A model generated the notes under the pieces. The model saw only the letters and a program-made list of their open reading frames with translations, ran no database searches and was not told the origin of the DNA. Positions 24,750 to 33,739 of a stretch of 64,000 bases of DNA are shown in pieces. This stretch comes from Patulibacter defluvii (GTDB lineage Bacteria > Actinomycetota > Thermoleophilia > Solirubrobacterales > Solirubrobacteraceae): NCBI RefSeq assembly GCF_034096925.1, contig NZ_JAWZSQ010000014.1, forward strand, positions 1 through 64,000, written 5' to 3'. How positions within the stretch are numbered: the first letter of the stretch is position 1; each line of letters begins with the position of its first letter. The translations under genes were made by a program, and so were the position numbers.

Positions 24750-26133
24750 CGGAGCCGCCCTGGCCTGGATCGACCAGCACCGCGAGCGGCTGGTCGAGGA
24801 GCTGCGCGACTGCTGCCGGATCCCGTCGGTCTCGACCGTCGGCGGCCCGGCGATGGCGCAGATGGCCGACTGGCTGAGCGACCGCCTGCGCGCGGTGCTC
24901 GACGAGGTCGGGCAGGTGGCGGTCGACGGCGCCGCCCCGGCGGTGGTCGGTCGCGCCGCCGGCGCCGGCCCCCACAGCGTCCTGCTCTACAGCCACTACG
25001 ACGTCCAGCCGCCCGATCCGCTCGACGCCTGGTCGTCGCCGCCGTTCGCCGCCGAGCTGACCGCCGACGGCCGGCTGGTGGCCCGCGGCGCCGCCGACGA
25101 CAAGGCCGACGTGATGGCCCGGATCCACGCGCTCGAGGCGCTGCGGGCGACCACCGGTGACCTGCCCTGCACCGTCGCCTGGCTCTGCGAGGGCGGCGAG
25201 GAGACCGGCTCCCCCGGCCTCGCCGCGCTGCTGACCGCCGAGCGCGAGCGGCTGCGGGCCGACGCCTGCCTGTGGGAGAGCTACCTGCGCCGCGACGACG
25301 GCCGGCCGGAGGTCGGCTTCGGCTGCCGCGGGCTGGTCGCCGTCGAGCTGCGGCTGCGAAGCCTGCGCCGCGACCAGCACTCGGCCTTCGCCGGCGTCTT
25401 CCGCTCCGCGCCGCTGGAGCTGGCGCGAGCCCTGACCACGCTCTGCGACGAGGCCGGCCGGCCGACGATCGACGGCTGGCTCGACGACGTCGCCGCCCCC
25501 TCCCCCGCCGCCCGCACCGCCGCCGCGGGGATCCCCGCGCCCGACGCCGGCGACGCCGCGCTGCCCGACCGGACGCCGTTCGTCGCGCGTCCGGAGACGG
25601 AGCTGGGAACGCGGCTGGTGCTGGAGCCGACGGTCAACGTCAGCGGCCTGGACGCCGGCTACACTGGCGCGGGCGTGAAGACGGTCCTGCCCGCGGAGGC
25701 TCGCGCCAAGCTCGACCTCCGCCTCGTCGCCGGGCAGACGCCCGAGGGGACCGTCGCCCGGCTGCGGGCGCACCTCGACCGGCGCGGCTTCGGCGACATC
25801 GAGATCGACGTCCGGCAGGGCGTCCCGGCCGCCGCCAGCCCGCTCGACACACCGCTGGCCCGGGCCGTGGTCGGCGCCGCCGAGGAGCGCTTCGGTCCCG
25901 CCCTGCGCTACCCGATGGTGCCCGGCGCCGGTCCCCTCCACCTGCTCGAGGACGCGCTCGGGATCCCGGCCGTGATGCCGCCCGGCTCGACCCGGATGGC
26001 GAGCGGGATCCACGCGCCCGACGAGCACGTGCGGGTCGAGGACTACCTGGAGCACGTGGCGTTCACCGTCCGGACGCTGGAGCGGCTGGGCGCCGAGCCG
26101 GCCGTGGGCGCCGACCGAGAGGGCCAGCGATGA
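24742..26133 (+). CDS. M20-family dipeptidase/amidohydrolase (CNDP-like)
   Basis: A 463-residue M20 metallopeptidase of the carnosinase-like branch. Metal motifs are LLYSHYDVQPP, RGAADDKADVMA and WLCEGGEETGSPG, with the inserted dimerisation domain containing RRDQHSAFAG and the closing metal histidine in MASGIHAPDEHV. It uses GTG at 24742, overlapping the ATPase stop by 8 bp. As it follows a peptide-type importer ATPase and precedes a regulator, it most likely cleaves the imported dipeptide or N-acyl/carbamoyl amino acid. Confidence 0.88.
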   Translation: MPDGAALAWIDQHRERLVEELRDCCRIPSVSTVGGPAMAQMADWLSDRLRAVLDEVGQVAVDGAAPAVVGRAAGAGPHSVLLYSHYDVQPPDPLDAWSSPPFAAELTADGRLVARGAADDKADVMARIHALEALRATTGDLPCTVAWLCEGGEETGSPGLAALLTAERERLRADACLWESYLRRDDGRPEVGFGCRGLVAVELRLRSLRRDQHSAFAGVFRSAPLELARALTTLCDEAGRPTIDGWLDDVAAPSPAARTAAAGIPAPDAGDAALPDRTPFVARPETELGTRLVLEPTVNVSGLDAGYTGAGVKTVLPAEARAKLDLRLVAGQTPEGTVARLRAHLDRRGFGDIEIDVRQGVPAAASPLDTPLARAVVGAAEERFGPALRYPMVPGAGPLHLLEDALGIPAVMPPGSTRMASGIHAPDEHVRVEDYLEHVAFTVRTLERLGAEPAVGADREGQR

Positions 26134-26879
26134 GCGTCGAGTTCGAGCCGATCGAGTCCCGCGGGACCGCCGCCGCCGCGATGGAGCGGATCGCCGCGGC
26201 GATCCGCCAGGGCCGCTTCGGGATCGGCGACCGGCTGCCCTCGGAGCGCGACCTGGCCCAGCAGATGGGCGTCAGCCGCCAGACGATCCGCAAGGCGATC
26301 CACGCGCTGGCCGACGCCGGCGTGCTGGAGATCCTCTCCGGTCAGGGCGCCCGCAGCGGCGCCCGGGTCGCGACCGACGTCGTCCCGCTGGAGCTGGGCG
26401 CCCGCGCGACGCCGCCGAACATCGGCGAGATCGCCGGGGTGCTGGAGGCGCGGCGGCTGTTCGAGCCGCGGGTCGCGGTCCTGGCCGGCTTCCTGATGAA
26501 CGACCAGGACTACCAGGCGATCAACGAGGTCCTCGAGCTGCAGCGCAACGCGCGCGACCTGGAGGGCGTCCGCGACCTCGACGTCCGCTTCCACCTGGCG
26601 ATCGCCCGCGCCACCCACAACCGCACGATCGTGGTCCTGATGCAGGCCCTGATGGAGCAGCTGAACGTCGCCCGCTACGTGGTCCCGCTCGACCCCGACG
26701 AGGACCGGCGGACGATCGAGATCCACGAGCGGACGCTGGAGGCGATCGCCAGCCGCGACCAGCAGCGGATCGAGTCCGTGATGGACGAGCACCTGGGGAT
26801 GATGGAGGCCGCCTGGCAGCAGGCGTCCGGCCGCGCGCTGCCGCGCACGGTCCCGGACTTCCTGCTCAACGACGGCTGA
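26130..26879 (+). CDS. GntR-family transcriptional regulator, FCD subfamily
   Basis: A 249-residue regulator. The winged helix at about residues 12-80 has LPSERDLAQQMGVSRQTIRK followed by AIHALADAGVLE, and the FCD domain has the metal-site pattern DVRFHLAIARATHNR and EIHERTLEAI. The ATG at 26130 overlaps the upstream stop by 4 bp. It probably controls the divergent operons at 23557 and 23742 through the GGACC sites between them. Regulation by an imported amino-acid-like ligand is inferred. Confidence 0.9.
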   Translation: MSVEFEPIESRGTAAAAMERIAAAIRQGRFGIGDRLPSERDLAQQMGVSRQTIRKAIHALADAGVLEILSGQGARSGARVATDVVPLELGARATPPNIGEIAGVLEARRLFEPRVAVLAGFLMNDQDYQAINEVLELQRNARDLEGVRDLDVRFHLAIARATHNRTIVVLMQALMEQLNVARYVVPLDPDEDRRTIEIHERTLEAIASRDQQRIESVMDEHLGMMEAAWQQASGRALPRTVPDFLLNDG

Positions 26880-26897
26880 GCGGCGGTCGCTCAGCCG
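26873..26897. terminator. bidirectional terminator shared by two convergent genes
   Basis: CGGCTGAGC (26873-26881) and GCTCAGCCG (26889-26897) form a perfect 9-bp stem with loop GGCGGTC. Both stop codons, TGA of the GntR gene and TGA of lpd, lie inside the stem, so a single hairpin ends both transcripts in a very compact way. No T-run. Confidence 0.6.
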
Positions 26898-28714
26898 CGG
26901 TCGCGGCGCTTCTTCTTCTGCGGCAGGTCGGTGATCGTGCCGGCGAAGATCTCGGCCGCGAAGGCGACGGTCTCCGAGAGCGTCGGGTGGGCGTGGACGG
27001 TCAGGCCGATGTCGCCCGCCTCCGCCCCCATCTCCAGCGCCAGCGCGACCTCGGCGATCAGCTCGCCGGCGTTGGCCCCGGTCGCGCCGCCGCCCAGCAG
27101 CCGCTGGCTCTCGGGATCGAAGAGCAGCTTGGTGGTGCCGGTGGCGGCGTCCATCGAGAGCGCCCGGCCCGACGCCGACCACGGGAAGACGCCGGTCTCG
27201 TAGGCGACGCCCCGCTCCTTGGCCTGGGTCTCGGTGAGGCCGATCCACGCCACCTCGGGATCGGTGTAGGCGACCGACGGGATCCCGCGGACGTCGAACG
27301 CGACGTCGTGGCCGGCGATCACCTCGGCGGCGACCTTGCCCTCGTGCGCGGCCTTGTGGGCGAGCATCGGCTGGCCGACCACGTCGCCGATCGCGTAGAC
27401 GTGCGACAGCTTCGTGCGCTGCTGCTCGTCGACCGGCACGAAGCCGCGCTCGTCGACCTCGACGCCCAGCTCCTCCAGCCCGAGGCCGTGGCCGTTGGGG
27501 GTCCGGCCGACGGCCACCAGCACCCGGTCGAAGACCTCGGTCGTGACCGGGTCGTCCTCCTCGAAGCCCTGCCAGGAGACGCGCAGGCCCTCGTCGGTCG
27601 GCTCGATCGCCTGGACCTTGGTCCGCAGGTGGATCGCGGCGTAGCGGTCGGCGATCCGCTTCTGGAGCGGCTTGACCAGGTCGGCGTCGGCGCCGGGGAT
27701 CAGCTGGTCGGCCATCTCGACCACGGTCACGGTCGAGCCAAGCGCGTCGTAGACGGTCGCCATCTCGAGCCCGATGATCCCGCCGCCGATCACCAGCAGC
27801 CGCTCGGGCACGTCGCGCAGCTCGAGCGCGCCGGTCGAATCGATCACCCGCTCGTCGTCCGGCACGTCGGGCAGCGCGATCGGCTGCGAGCCGGTGGCGA
27901 CGATCGCGCTGTCGAAGGTCACCTCGCTGCCGCCGACGTCGAGCGCGTGGGCGTCGGTGAAGCGGGCCTCGCCGGTGACGACGCGGACCTTGCGGCCCTT
28001 CGCCATCTGGGCCAGGCCGCCGGTCAGCTTGGCGACGACGTCGTCCTTCCAGCCGCGCAGCGCGTCGAGGTCGACCTCGGGCTTCCCGAAGGCGATCCCG
28101 TGGGCGCCGGCGGCCTCGGCGTCGGCGATCACCTTGGCCGCGTGCAGCAGCGCCTTCGAGGGGATGCAGCCGACGTTCAGGCAGACGCCGCCGAGCCGCT
28201 CGTCGCGGGTCACCAGCACCACGTCGAGCCCGAGGTCGGCGGCGCGGAAGGCGGCGGTGTAGCCGCCAACGCCGGAGCCGAGCACGACCACGTCGGCGTG
28301 GATCTCGCCCCGCCGCTCGGCCTTGGAGGGCTGCGGCCGCGGCGACGACGGGTCGGACGATCGCGGGCTCGCGTCGGCCTCCCCCGCGAGATCGCGATCC
28401 GGCGTCGCCGGGACGTCGGATCGCGCGCTCGCGCCGTCGGCGGACGCGAGATCGCCCTTCGACGTCTCGACCTCTGCGGCCTGCAGGACGGCGATCACGG
28501 TCCCCTCGGAGACGGTGTCGCCGACGGCGACCTTCAGCGCCTCGACGGTGCCGGCGGCGGGCGCGGGCACCTCCATCGTCGCCTTGTCCGACTCCAGGAC
28601 GACCAGCGGATCCTCCTTCTGGACCTCGTCGCCCGGCGCCACCAGCAGCTCGATCACCGGCACGTCGCTGAAGTCCCCGATGTCGGGGACCTTGACCTCG
28701 ATCGGCGCACTCAC
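26891..28714 (-). CDS. lpdA: dihydrolipoamide dehydrogenase with N-terminal lipoyl domain (E3 of pyruvate dehydrogenase)
   Basis: A 607-residue E3. Residues about 1-80 form a lipoyl domain with the lysine in VVLESDKATMEVP, then an acidic/Ser/Pro linker, then a full flavoprotein disulfide reductase: FAD site VVLGSGVGGYTAAFRAA, redox-active cysteines GGVCLNVGCIPSKAL, NAD site LVIGGGIIGLEMA, and the closing His-Glu pair in TVHAHPTLSE. It reoxidises lipoamide in the pyruvate dehydrogenase complex. The GTG at 28714 overlaps the aceF stop by 4 bp. Lipoyl-bearing E3 is known from some proteobacteria and others and is less common in actinobacteria. Confidence 0.93.
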   Translation of the reverse strand: MSAPIEVKVPDIGDFSDVPVIELLVAPGDEVQKEDPLVVLESDKATMEVPAPAAGTVEALKVAVGDTVSEGTVIAVLQAAEVETSKGDLASADGASARSDVPATPDRDLAGEADASPRSSDPSSPRPQPSKAERRGEIHADVVVLGSGVGGYTAAFRAADLGLDVVLVTRDERLGGVCLNVGCIPSKALLHAAKVIADAEAAGAHGIAFGKPEVDLDALRGWKDDVVAKLTGGLAQMAKGRKVRVVTGEARFTDAHALDVGGSEVTFDSAIVATGSQPIALPDVPDDERVIDSTGALELRDVPERLLVIGGGIIGLEMATVYDALGSTVTVVEMADQLIPGADADLVKPLQKRIADRYAAIHLRTKVQAIEPTDEGLRVSWQGFEEDDPVTTEVFDRVLVAVGRTPNGHGLGLEELGVEVDERGFVPVDEQQRTKLSHVYAIGDVVGQPMLAHKAAHEGKVAAEVIAGHDVAFDVRGIPSVAYTDPEVAWIGLTETQAKERGVAYETGVFPWSASGRALSMDAATGTTKLLFDPESQRLLGGGATGANAGELIAEVALALEMGAEAGDIGLTVHAHPTLSETVAFAAEIFAGTITDLPQKKKRRDRG

Positions 28715-30045
28715 AGCAGGATCCTCCGGTAGTCGGCCAGGACCCTGGCCAGGTGGGCGCAGAAGCGGGCCGCGGCCGCGCCGTCGATCACGCGGTGGTC
28801 GTAGGAGAGCGACAGCGGCACGATCAGCCGCGGGACGAACTGCTCGCCGTCCCAGACCGGCTTGGTCGCCGAGCGGGTGACGCCGAGGATCGCCACCTCG
28901 GGCGCGTTGACGATCGGGGTGAACGAGGTGCCCCCGATCCCGCCGAGGCTGGAGATCGAGAAGGTCCCGCCGGCCATGTCGCCCGGCATCAGCTTGCCGG
29001 CGCGGGCCTTGCCCGAGAGCTCGGCCAGGTCGGCGGCGATCTGGAGGATGCCCTTCTTCTCGACGTCCTTGATCACCGGCACCACGAGCCCGTTCGGGGT
29101 GTCGGCCGCGAAGCCCAGGTGGTGGTACTTCTTGACCACCAGCTCGTCCCCGTCGAGCGAGCTGTTGAAGCGCGGGAAGGCGAAGAGCGTCGCCGAGACC
29201 GCCTTCATCAGCAGCGCGACCATCGTCACCTTGACGTCGGACTGCTCGCCGTTGACCTGCTTGCGGAACGCCTCCAGCTCGGTGATGTCGGCGTCCTCGT
29301 CGTGCGTGACGTGCGGGATCCGGACCCAGTTGCGGGCCAGGTTCGGCCCGCTGATCCGCTGGATCCGGGTCAGCGGCACCCGCTCGACCTCGCCGTACTT
29401 CGCGAAGTCGACCTTCGGCCAGGGAGCGAGGCCCAGCGACTCGCCGGCGTCGGCGGCGGCCGCCCCGCCGGAGCCCGCGGTCGGCGCCGCGGCGGTCTCG
29501 CCGGCGGCGGCCCGCTCGACGTCCTCGCGGGTGATCCGGCCCTTGCGGCCGCTGCCGGTCACGCGGCTCAGGTCGACGCCCTGCTCGCGGGCCAGCCGGC
29601 GGACGGTCGGGCTGGCGTAGACCGGGCCGCCCGACGATGCCGCCGGCGCGTCCTCCCGCGGCTCGGCGGCCGGTTCCGGCTCGGCGGCCGGCGGCTCCTT
29701 CGCGGCCGGCTTCGCCTCCTCGGCCGTCGCCGCGGGCGCCGCGTCGGCCTCGCCGCCGTCGGCCTCGTCGCCGCCATCGCCGCCGTCGTCCGACGATCCG
29801 TCGCCGTCGACCTCGATCACGGCGATCACGGTCCCTTCCGAGACCGTGTCGCCGACCGCGACCTTCAGCTCCTTGACGGTGCCGGCCGCGGTCGACGGCA
29901 CCTCCATCGTCGCCTTGTCCGACTCCAGGACGACCAGCGGGTCCTCCTGGGCCACGGCGTCGCCGACGGACACCAGCAGCTCGATGACGGGAACGTCCTC
30001 GAAGTCGCCGATGTCGGGGACGGGTACCTCGCTCAGCGTCGCCAC
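28711..30045 (-). CDS. aceF: pyruvate dehydrogenase E2 (dihydrolipoamide acetyltransferase)
   Basis: A 444-residue E2. One lipoyl domain (lysine in VVLESDKATMEVP), an acidic and Ala/Pro/Glu-rich linker, a peripheral-subunit-binding domain (YASPTVRRLAREQGVDLSRV), and a catalytic acetyltransferase domain ending in the active-site SLSYDHRVIDGAAAARF. It accepts acetyl groups from AceE and transfers them to CoA. GTG at 30045 overlaps the aceE coding end by 13 bp. The single lipoyl domain compares with up to three in E. coli. Confidence 0.93.
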   Translation of the reverse strand: MATLSEVPVPDIGDFEDVPVIELLVSVGDAVAQEDPLVVLESDKATMEVPSTAAGTVKELKVAVGDTVSEGTVIAVIEVDGDGSSDDGGDGGDEADGGEADAAPAATAEEAKPAAKEPPAAEPEPAAEPREDAPAASSGGPVYASPTVRRLAREQGVDLSRVTGSGRKGRITREDVERAAAGETAAAPTAGSGGAAAADAGESLGLAPWPKVDFAKYGEVERVPLTRIQRISGPNLARNWVRIPHVTHDEDADITELEAFRKQVNGEQSDVKVTMVALLMKAVSATLFAFPRFNSSLDGDELVVKKYHHLGFAADTPNGLVVPVIKDVEKKGILQIAADLAELSGKARAGKLMPGDMAGGTFSISSLGGIGGTSFTPIVNAPEVAILGVTRSATKPVWDGEQFVPRLIVPLSLSYDHRVIDGAAAARFCAHLARVLADYRRILL

Positions 30046-32723
30046 GGTGCCTCCACGTCGGCGTCGATCTCGTACTTGTCGATGGCCTTCTGGGCGTCCT
30101 CGGCCCGGCCGAGGGCGTGCAGCGCGGCGACCACCACGTGGTGGCGGTCGACCTCGAAGAACCGCCGCAGCGCCCGCCGGTAGTCGGAGCGGCCGAAGCC
30201 GTCGGTGCCCAGCACGTGGTAGCGGCCGGGCACCCAGGGACGGATCTGCTCGGCGACCGCGCGGATGTAGTCCGAGGCCGCGACGACCGGCGCCCCATCG
30301 TCGTCGGCCCCGCCGAGCGCCCCGGTCACGTAGGCCTGCTCCGGGTCGGCGGTCGGGTGCAGCCGGTTGCGGCGCTCGACCGCCTGGCCGTCGCGCGCCA
30401 GCTCGCTGAACGAGGTGACGCTGAAGACGTCGGACGGGACGCCCCACTCGTCGGCCAGCAGCTCGGCGCCGGCCAGCACCTCGCGCAGGATCGTGCCCGA
30501 CCCCAGCAGCCGCACGGCCGGCCCGTCGTCCGCGGACCGGATCCGGTGGATGCCCTTCAGGATCCCCTCGACCGAGCCCTCCGGCAGCGCGGGCTGCTGG
30601 TAGTTCTCGTTCATCACCGTCAGGTAGTAGAAGACGTCCTCCTGCTCGGCGACCATCCGCCGCAGGCCGTCGTGGACGATCACGGCCAGCTCGTAGCCGT
30701 AGGCCGGGTCGTAGGCGACGCAGTTGGGGATCAGCGCCGCCTGCAGGTGGCTGTGGCCGTCCTCGTGCTGCAGGCCCTCGCCGTTGAGCGTCGTGCGGCC
30801 GGCGGTGCCGCCGACCAGGAAGCCGCGGGCGCGGCTGTCGCCGGCCGCCCAGGCCAGGTCGCCGACCCGCTGGAAGCCGAACATCGAGTAGTAGACGTAG
30901 AACGGGATCATCGGGACCCCGTGGTTCGAGTACGAGGTCGCGGCGGCGATCCACGACGACATCGCGCCCGGCTCGTTGATGCCCTCCTGGAGGATCTGCC
31001 CCTGGCGGTCCTCGCGGTAGAACATCAGCTGCTCGGAGTCCTCCGGCTGGTACAGCTGGCCGACCTGGGAGTAGATCCCGAGCTGGCGGAACATCCCCTC
31101 CATGCCGAAGGTCCGCGACTCGTCGGGGACGATCGGGACGATGTGCTTCTTCAGCCCGCGGTCGCGCAGCAGCGCGGAGAGCAGGCGGACGAAGACCATC
31201 GTGGTCGAGACCTCGCGGTCGGCGCTGCCCTCGAGCACCGACTTGAAGACGTCCTCCAGCGGCGGCACCTCGAGCGCCTCGGCCGTCGGCCGGCGGGCCG
31301 GCAGGCTGCCGCCGAGCGCCTCGCGCCGCTCGCGCAGGAAGCGCATCTCCTCGCTGTCCTCGGGCGGCTTCTTGAAGGCGACGTCGTGGACCTCCTCGTC
31401 GGTCAGCTCGAGCCCGAAGCGCTCGCGGAACGTCCGCAGGACGTTCTCGGTCATCTTCTTCTGCTGGTGGGTGATGTTCTGGCCCTCGCCCGAGGCGCCC
31501 ATCCCGTAGCCCTTGATGGTCTTGGCCAGGATCACCGTCGGCTGGCCCTCGTGGGCGCGGGCGGCGGCGTAGGCCGCGTAGACCTTGGCCGGGTCGTGGC
31601 CGCCGCGGTTGAGCGCCCAGACCTCCTCGTCGGGCCAGTCGGCGACCATCTTCGCCGTCTCCGGGTGCTTGCCGAAGAAGTGCTCGCGGACGTAGGCCCC
31701 GTCGCGCGACTTCAGCGTCTGGTACTCGCCGTCGACGGTCTCCTCCATCAGCCGCACCAGGTGGCCCTCGTCGTCGGCCTCCAGCAGCGGGTCCCAGCGC
31801 GAGCCCCAGACGACCTTGATCACGTTCCAGCCGGCGCCGCGGAACTCGGCCTCCAGCTCCTGGATCACCTTGCCGTTGCCGCGGACCGGGCCGTCGAGCC
31901 GCTGGAGGTTGCAGTTGACGACGAAGGTCAGGTTGTCGAGCTTCTCGCGGCCGGCCATCCCGATCGCGCCCATCGACTCCGGCTCGTCCATCTCGCCGTC
32001 GCCGCAGAAGACCCAGACGTCGCGCTGCTTGGTGTCGCTGATCCCGCGGCCGTCGAGGTACTTCATGAACCGCGCCTGGTAGATCGCCATCAGCGGCCCG
32101 AGGCCCATCGAGACGGTCGGGAACTGCCAGAAGTCCGGCATCAGCCACGGGTGCGGGTAGGACGAGAGGCCGGGCGCCTGGCCGCCGACCCGCTCGGGGA
32201 TGCCGAGGCCGTGCGCCCCCGACTCCTGGCGGAAGTTGCGCAGCTGGTCCTCGTCGAGCCGGCCCTCGAGGAAGGCGCGGGCGTAGATCCCGGGCGAGCT
32301 GTGGCCCTGGATGTAGACCAGGTCGCCGCCGTGCTGCTCGCTCGGCGCCCGCCAGAAGTGGTTGAAGCCGACCTCGTAGAGGGTCGCCGCCGACTGGAAG
32401 CTGGCGATGTGGCCGCCCAGCTCGGACGACTCCTTGTTGGCCTGGAGGACGGTCGCCAGCGCGTTCCAGCGGACCAGCGAGCGGACCCGCCGCTCGACGG
32501 CCGGATCGGTGTCGGGCGCGGCCTGCAGCTCCGGCGGGATCGTGTTGACGTAGGGCGTGGTGCCGTGGAGCGAGGCGGTCACGCCGCGGCGGCGGGCGCG
32601 CTCGACCAGCCGCTCCAGCAGCTCCTCGGCGCGGTCCTGCCCGTCGTGGTCGAGGACGGCGTCGAGCGCCTCCAGCCACTCCTGGGTCTCGGTGGGATCG
32701 GGGTCGGGCGGGGCGTCGGGCAT
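30033..32723 (-). CDS. aceE: pyruvate dehydrogenase E1, homodimeric type
   Basis: An 896-residue AceE, close to the usual length of about 890. Thiamine diphosphate motif is VFCGDGEMDEPESMGAIG running to FVVNCNLQRLDGPVRGN; other landmarks are NKESSELGGHIASF, YIQGHSSPGIYARAF and KTIKGYGMG. It decarboxylates pyruvate and acetylates the E2 lipoyl groups. The ATG at 32723 has AGGA six bases upstream; upstream in-frame residues look like non-coding sequence. First gene of the aceE-aceF-lpd operon. Confidence 0.95.
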   Translation of the reverse strand: MPDAPPDPDPTETQEWLEALDAVLDHDGQDRAEELLERLVERARRRGVTASLHGTTPYVNTIPPELQAAPDTDPAVERRVRSLVRWNALATVLQANKESSELGGHIASFQSAATLYEVGFNHFWRAPSEQHGGDLVYIQGHSSPGIYARAFLEGRLDEDQLRNFRQESGAHGLGIPERVGGQAPGLSSYPHPWLMPDFWQFPTVSMGLGPLMAIYQARFMKYLDGRGISDTKQRDVWVFCGDGEMDEPESMGAIGMAGREKLDNLTFVVNCNLQRLDGPVRGNGKVIQELEAEFRGAGWNVIKVVWGSRWDPLLEADDEGHLVRLMEETVDGEYQTLKSRDGAYVREHFFGKHPETAKMVADWPDEEVWALNRGGHDPAKVYAAYAAARAHEGQPTVILAKTIKGYGMGASGEGQNITHQQKKMTENVLRTFRERFGLELTDEEVHDVAFKKPPEDSEEMRFLRERREALGGSLPARRPTAEALEVPPLEDVFKSVLEGSADREVSTTMVFVRLLSALLRDRGLKKHIVPIVPDESRTFGMEGMFRQLGIYSQVGQLYQPEDSEQLMFYREDRQGQILQEGINEPGAMSSWIAAATSYSNHGVPMIPFYVYYSMFGFQRVGDLAWAAGDSRARGFLVGGTAGRTTLNGEGLQHEDGHSHLQAALIPNCVAYDPAYGYELAVIVHDGLRRMVAEQEDVFYYLTVMNENYQQPALPEGSVEGILKGIHRIRSADDGPAVRLLGSGTILREVLAGAELLADEWGVPSDVFSVTSFSELARDGQAVERRNRLHPTADPEQAYVTGALGGADDDGAPVVAASDYIRAVAEQIRPWVPGRYHVLGTDGFGRSDYRRALRRFFEVDRHHVVVAALHALGRAEDAQKAIDKYEIDADVEAPWRR

Positions 32724-32791
32724 CGGTCCTGCGATCCGGTTCGAAAGGGGGCTCCAGGGCAGCATCGCACGACGCTGTCCCCGGCATTGCC

Positions 32792-32820
32792 ACACTAGTA
32801 TGCAAGCTCGCGGACGGCAA
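32792..32820 (-). promoter_or_regulatory. predicted aceE-aceF-lpd promoter
   Basis: On the minus strand TTGCCG (32820-32815), a 17-base spacer and TAGTGT (32797-32792). A TTGC...GCAA pair (TTGCATAC and TGGCAA) spans the -10, which might be a regulator site. The leader would be about 60 bases. Sequence-only prediction. Confidence 0.45.
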
Positions 32821-32868
32821 GGGGACGGCCGGGGGGTTGGGCTCCCGCGCGACCCCTCGGCGGCGGTC

Positions 32869-33729
32869 TCAGCGGGGCGGCGGAGCGCCGCGCAGGTAGG
32901 CCGCCGGAGCGACGCCGACCGCGTTTCGGAACTCACGGCTGAGGTGCGCCTGGTCGGCGTAGCCCAGCTCCTGGGCCAGCCGCGCCAGCGACGGCGGGTC
33001 GGGATCGGCCAGCCGCTCGGCCGCCTCGTGGACCCGGTAGCGGCGCAGGACCCACTTCGGGCCGACGCCGATCAGGCTCCGGAACAGCCGCTGGAGCGTC
33101 CGCGAGGAGACGCCGTGGTCGCGGGCCAGCGCCTCGACCCGGGTCTCCGACGCCCGCCGCAGCATGTCCGCCGCGACCGCCCGCACCAGCGCGTAGGCCG
33201 GGTCCTCCCCCGGCAGCCGCGGCGCCAGGAAGGCCTCCAGCTCGGCGAGCAGCGGGCCCGGACCGGCCGGGTCGAGCGCCAGCAGCCGCCGTTCGAGCGC
33301 GGCGCCGTCGCGGCCGAAGACCTCGACCAGCCGCTGCGGGCGAGCGTTGAGGTCGACCATCGCGACCGGCGTGAGGGCCGCGAACGCCCCCGGCCGGAAC
33401 TTCGTGCCGACCGCCTGGCCGCGGCCCCGCAGCCGCCGGACGTCGCGGACCGCGGCGACCCCGTAGACCCCGACGATCCCGTCGTGGACGACCAGGTTGA
33501 CGCACGGGTGCGGCAGCACCTGCTGGACGTGGTCGGGCTGCCCGCGCAGGTCCCAGCGGGTGATCCAGTGCCGCTCGACCCGCTCGGCCAGCGCCGCCGG
33601 CGGCGATCGCCGCTCGAGCGCGAACCGCCGCGCCGCCTCGGCCGGGGCGAGGATCCCGCGGGTGCTGGTGGTCGCCCCCGCGGGCAGGTTGGCGGCTTTC
33701 TCCAAGACCGGGGGGACGGGACCGGGCAT
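32869..33729 (-). CDS. AraC-family transcriptional regulator
   Basis: A 286-residue AraC regulator. The C-terminal third has two helix-turn-helix units: VEALARDHGVSSRTLQRLFR with SLIGVGPKWVLRRYRV, then LARLAQELGYADQAHLSREF and NAVGVAPAAYL. The N-terminal part, with ERHWITRWDLRG and VLPHPCVNLVVHDG, matches a DUF6597-type sensor domain. I use ATG 33729; an ATG at 33741 is also in frame but would overlap the divergent gene that starts at 33740. Only ten bases then separate the two starts, so promoters must lie within each other's coding sequence, or the true start is further inside. Confidence 0.82.
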   Translation of the reverse strand: MPGPVPPVLEKAANLPAGATTSTRGILAPAEAARRFALERRSPPAALAERVERHWITRWDLRGQPDHVQQVLPHPCVNLVVHDGIVGVYGVAAVRDVRRLRGRGQAVGTKFRPGAFAALTPVAMVDLNARPQRLVEVFGRDGAALERRLLALDPAGPGPLLAELEAFLAPRLPGEDPAYALVRAVAADMLRRASETRVEALARDHGVSSRTLQRLFRSLIGVGPKWVLRRYRVHEAAERLADPDPPSLARLAQELGYADQAHLSREFRNAVGVAPAAYLRGAPPPR

Positions 33730-33739
33730 CGTTGCCAGC

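Noticed and set aside
28711..32820. A 1369-codon frame suggesting an E1-E2 fusion
   Set aside because: The part upstream of 30045 is out of frame with the clear AceE sequence; only aceF downstream of the GTG is real.
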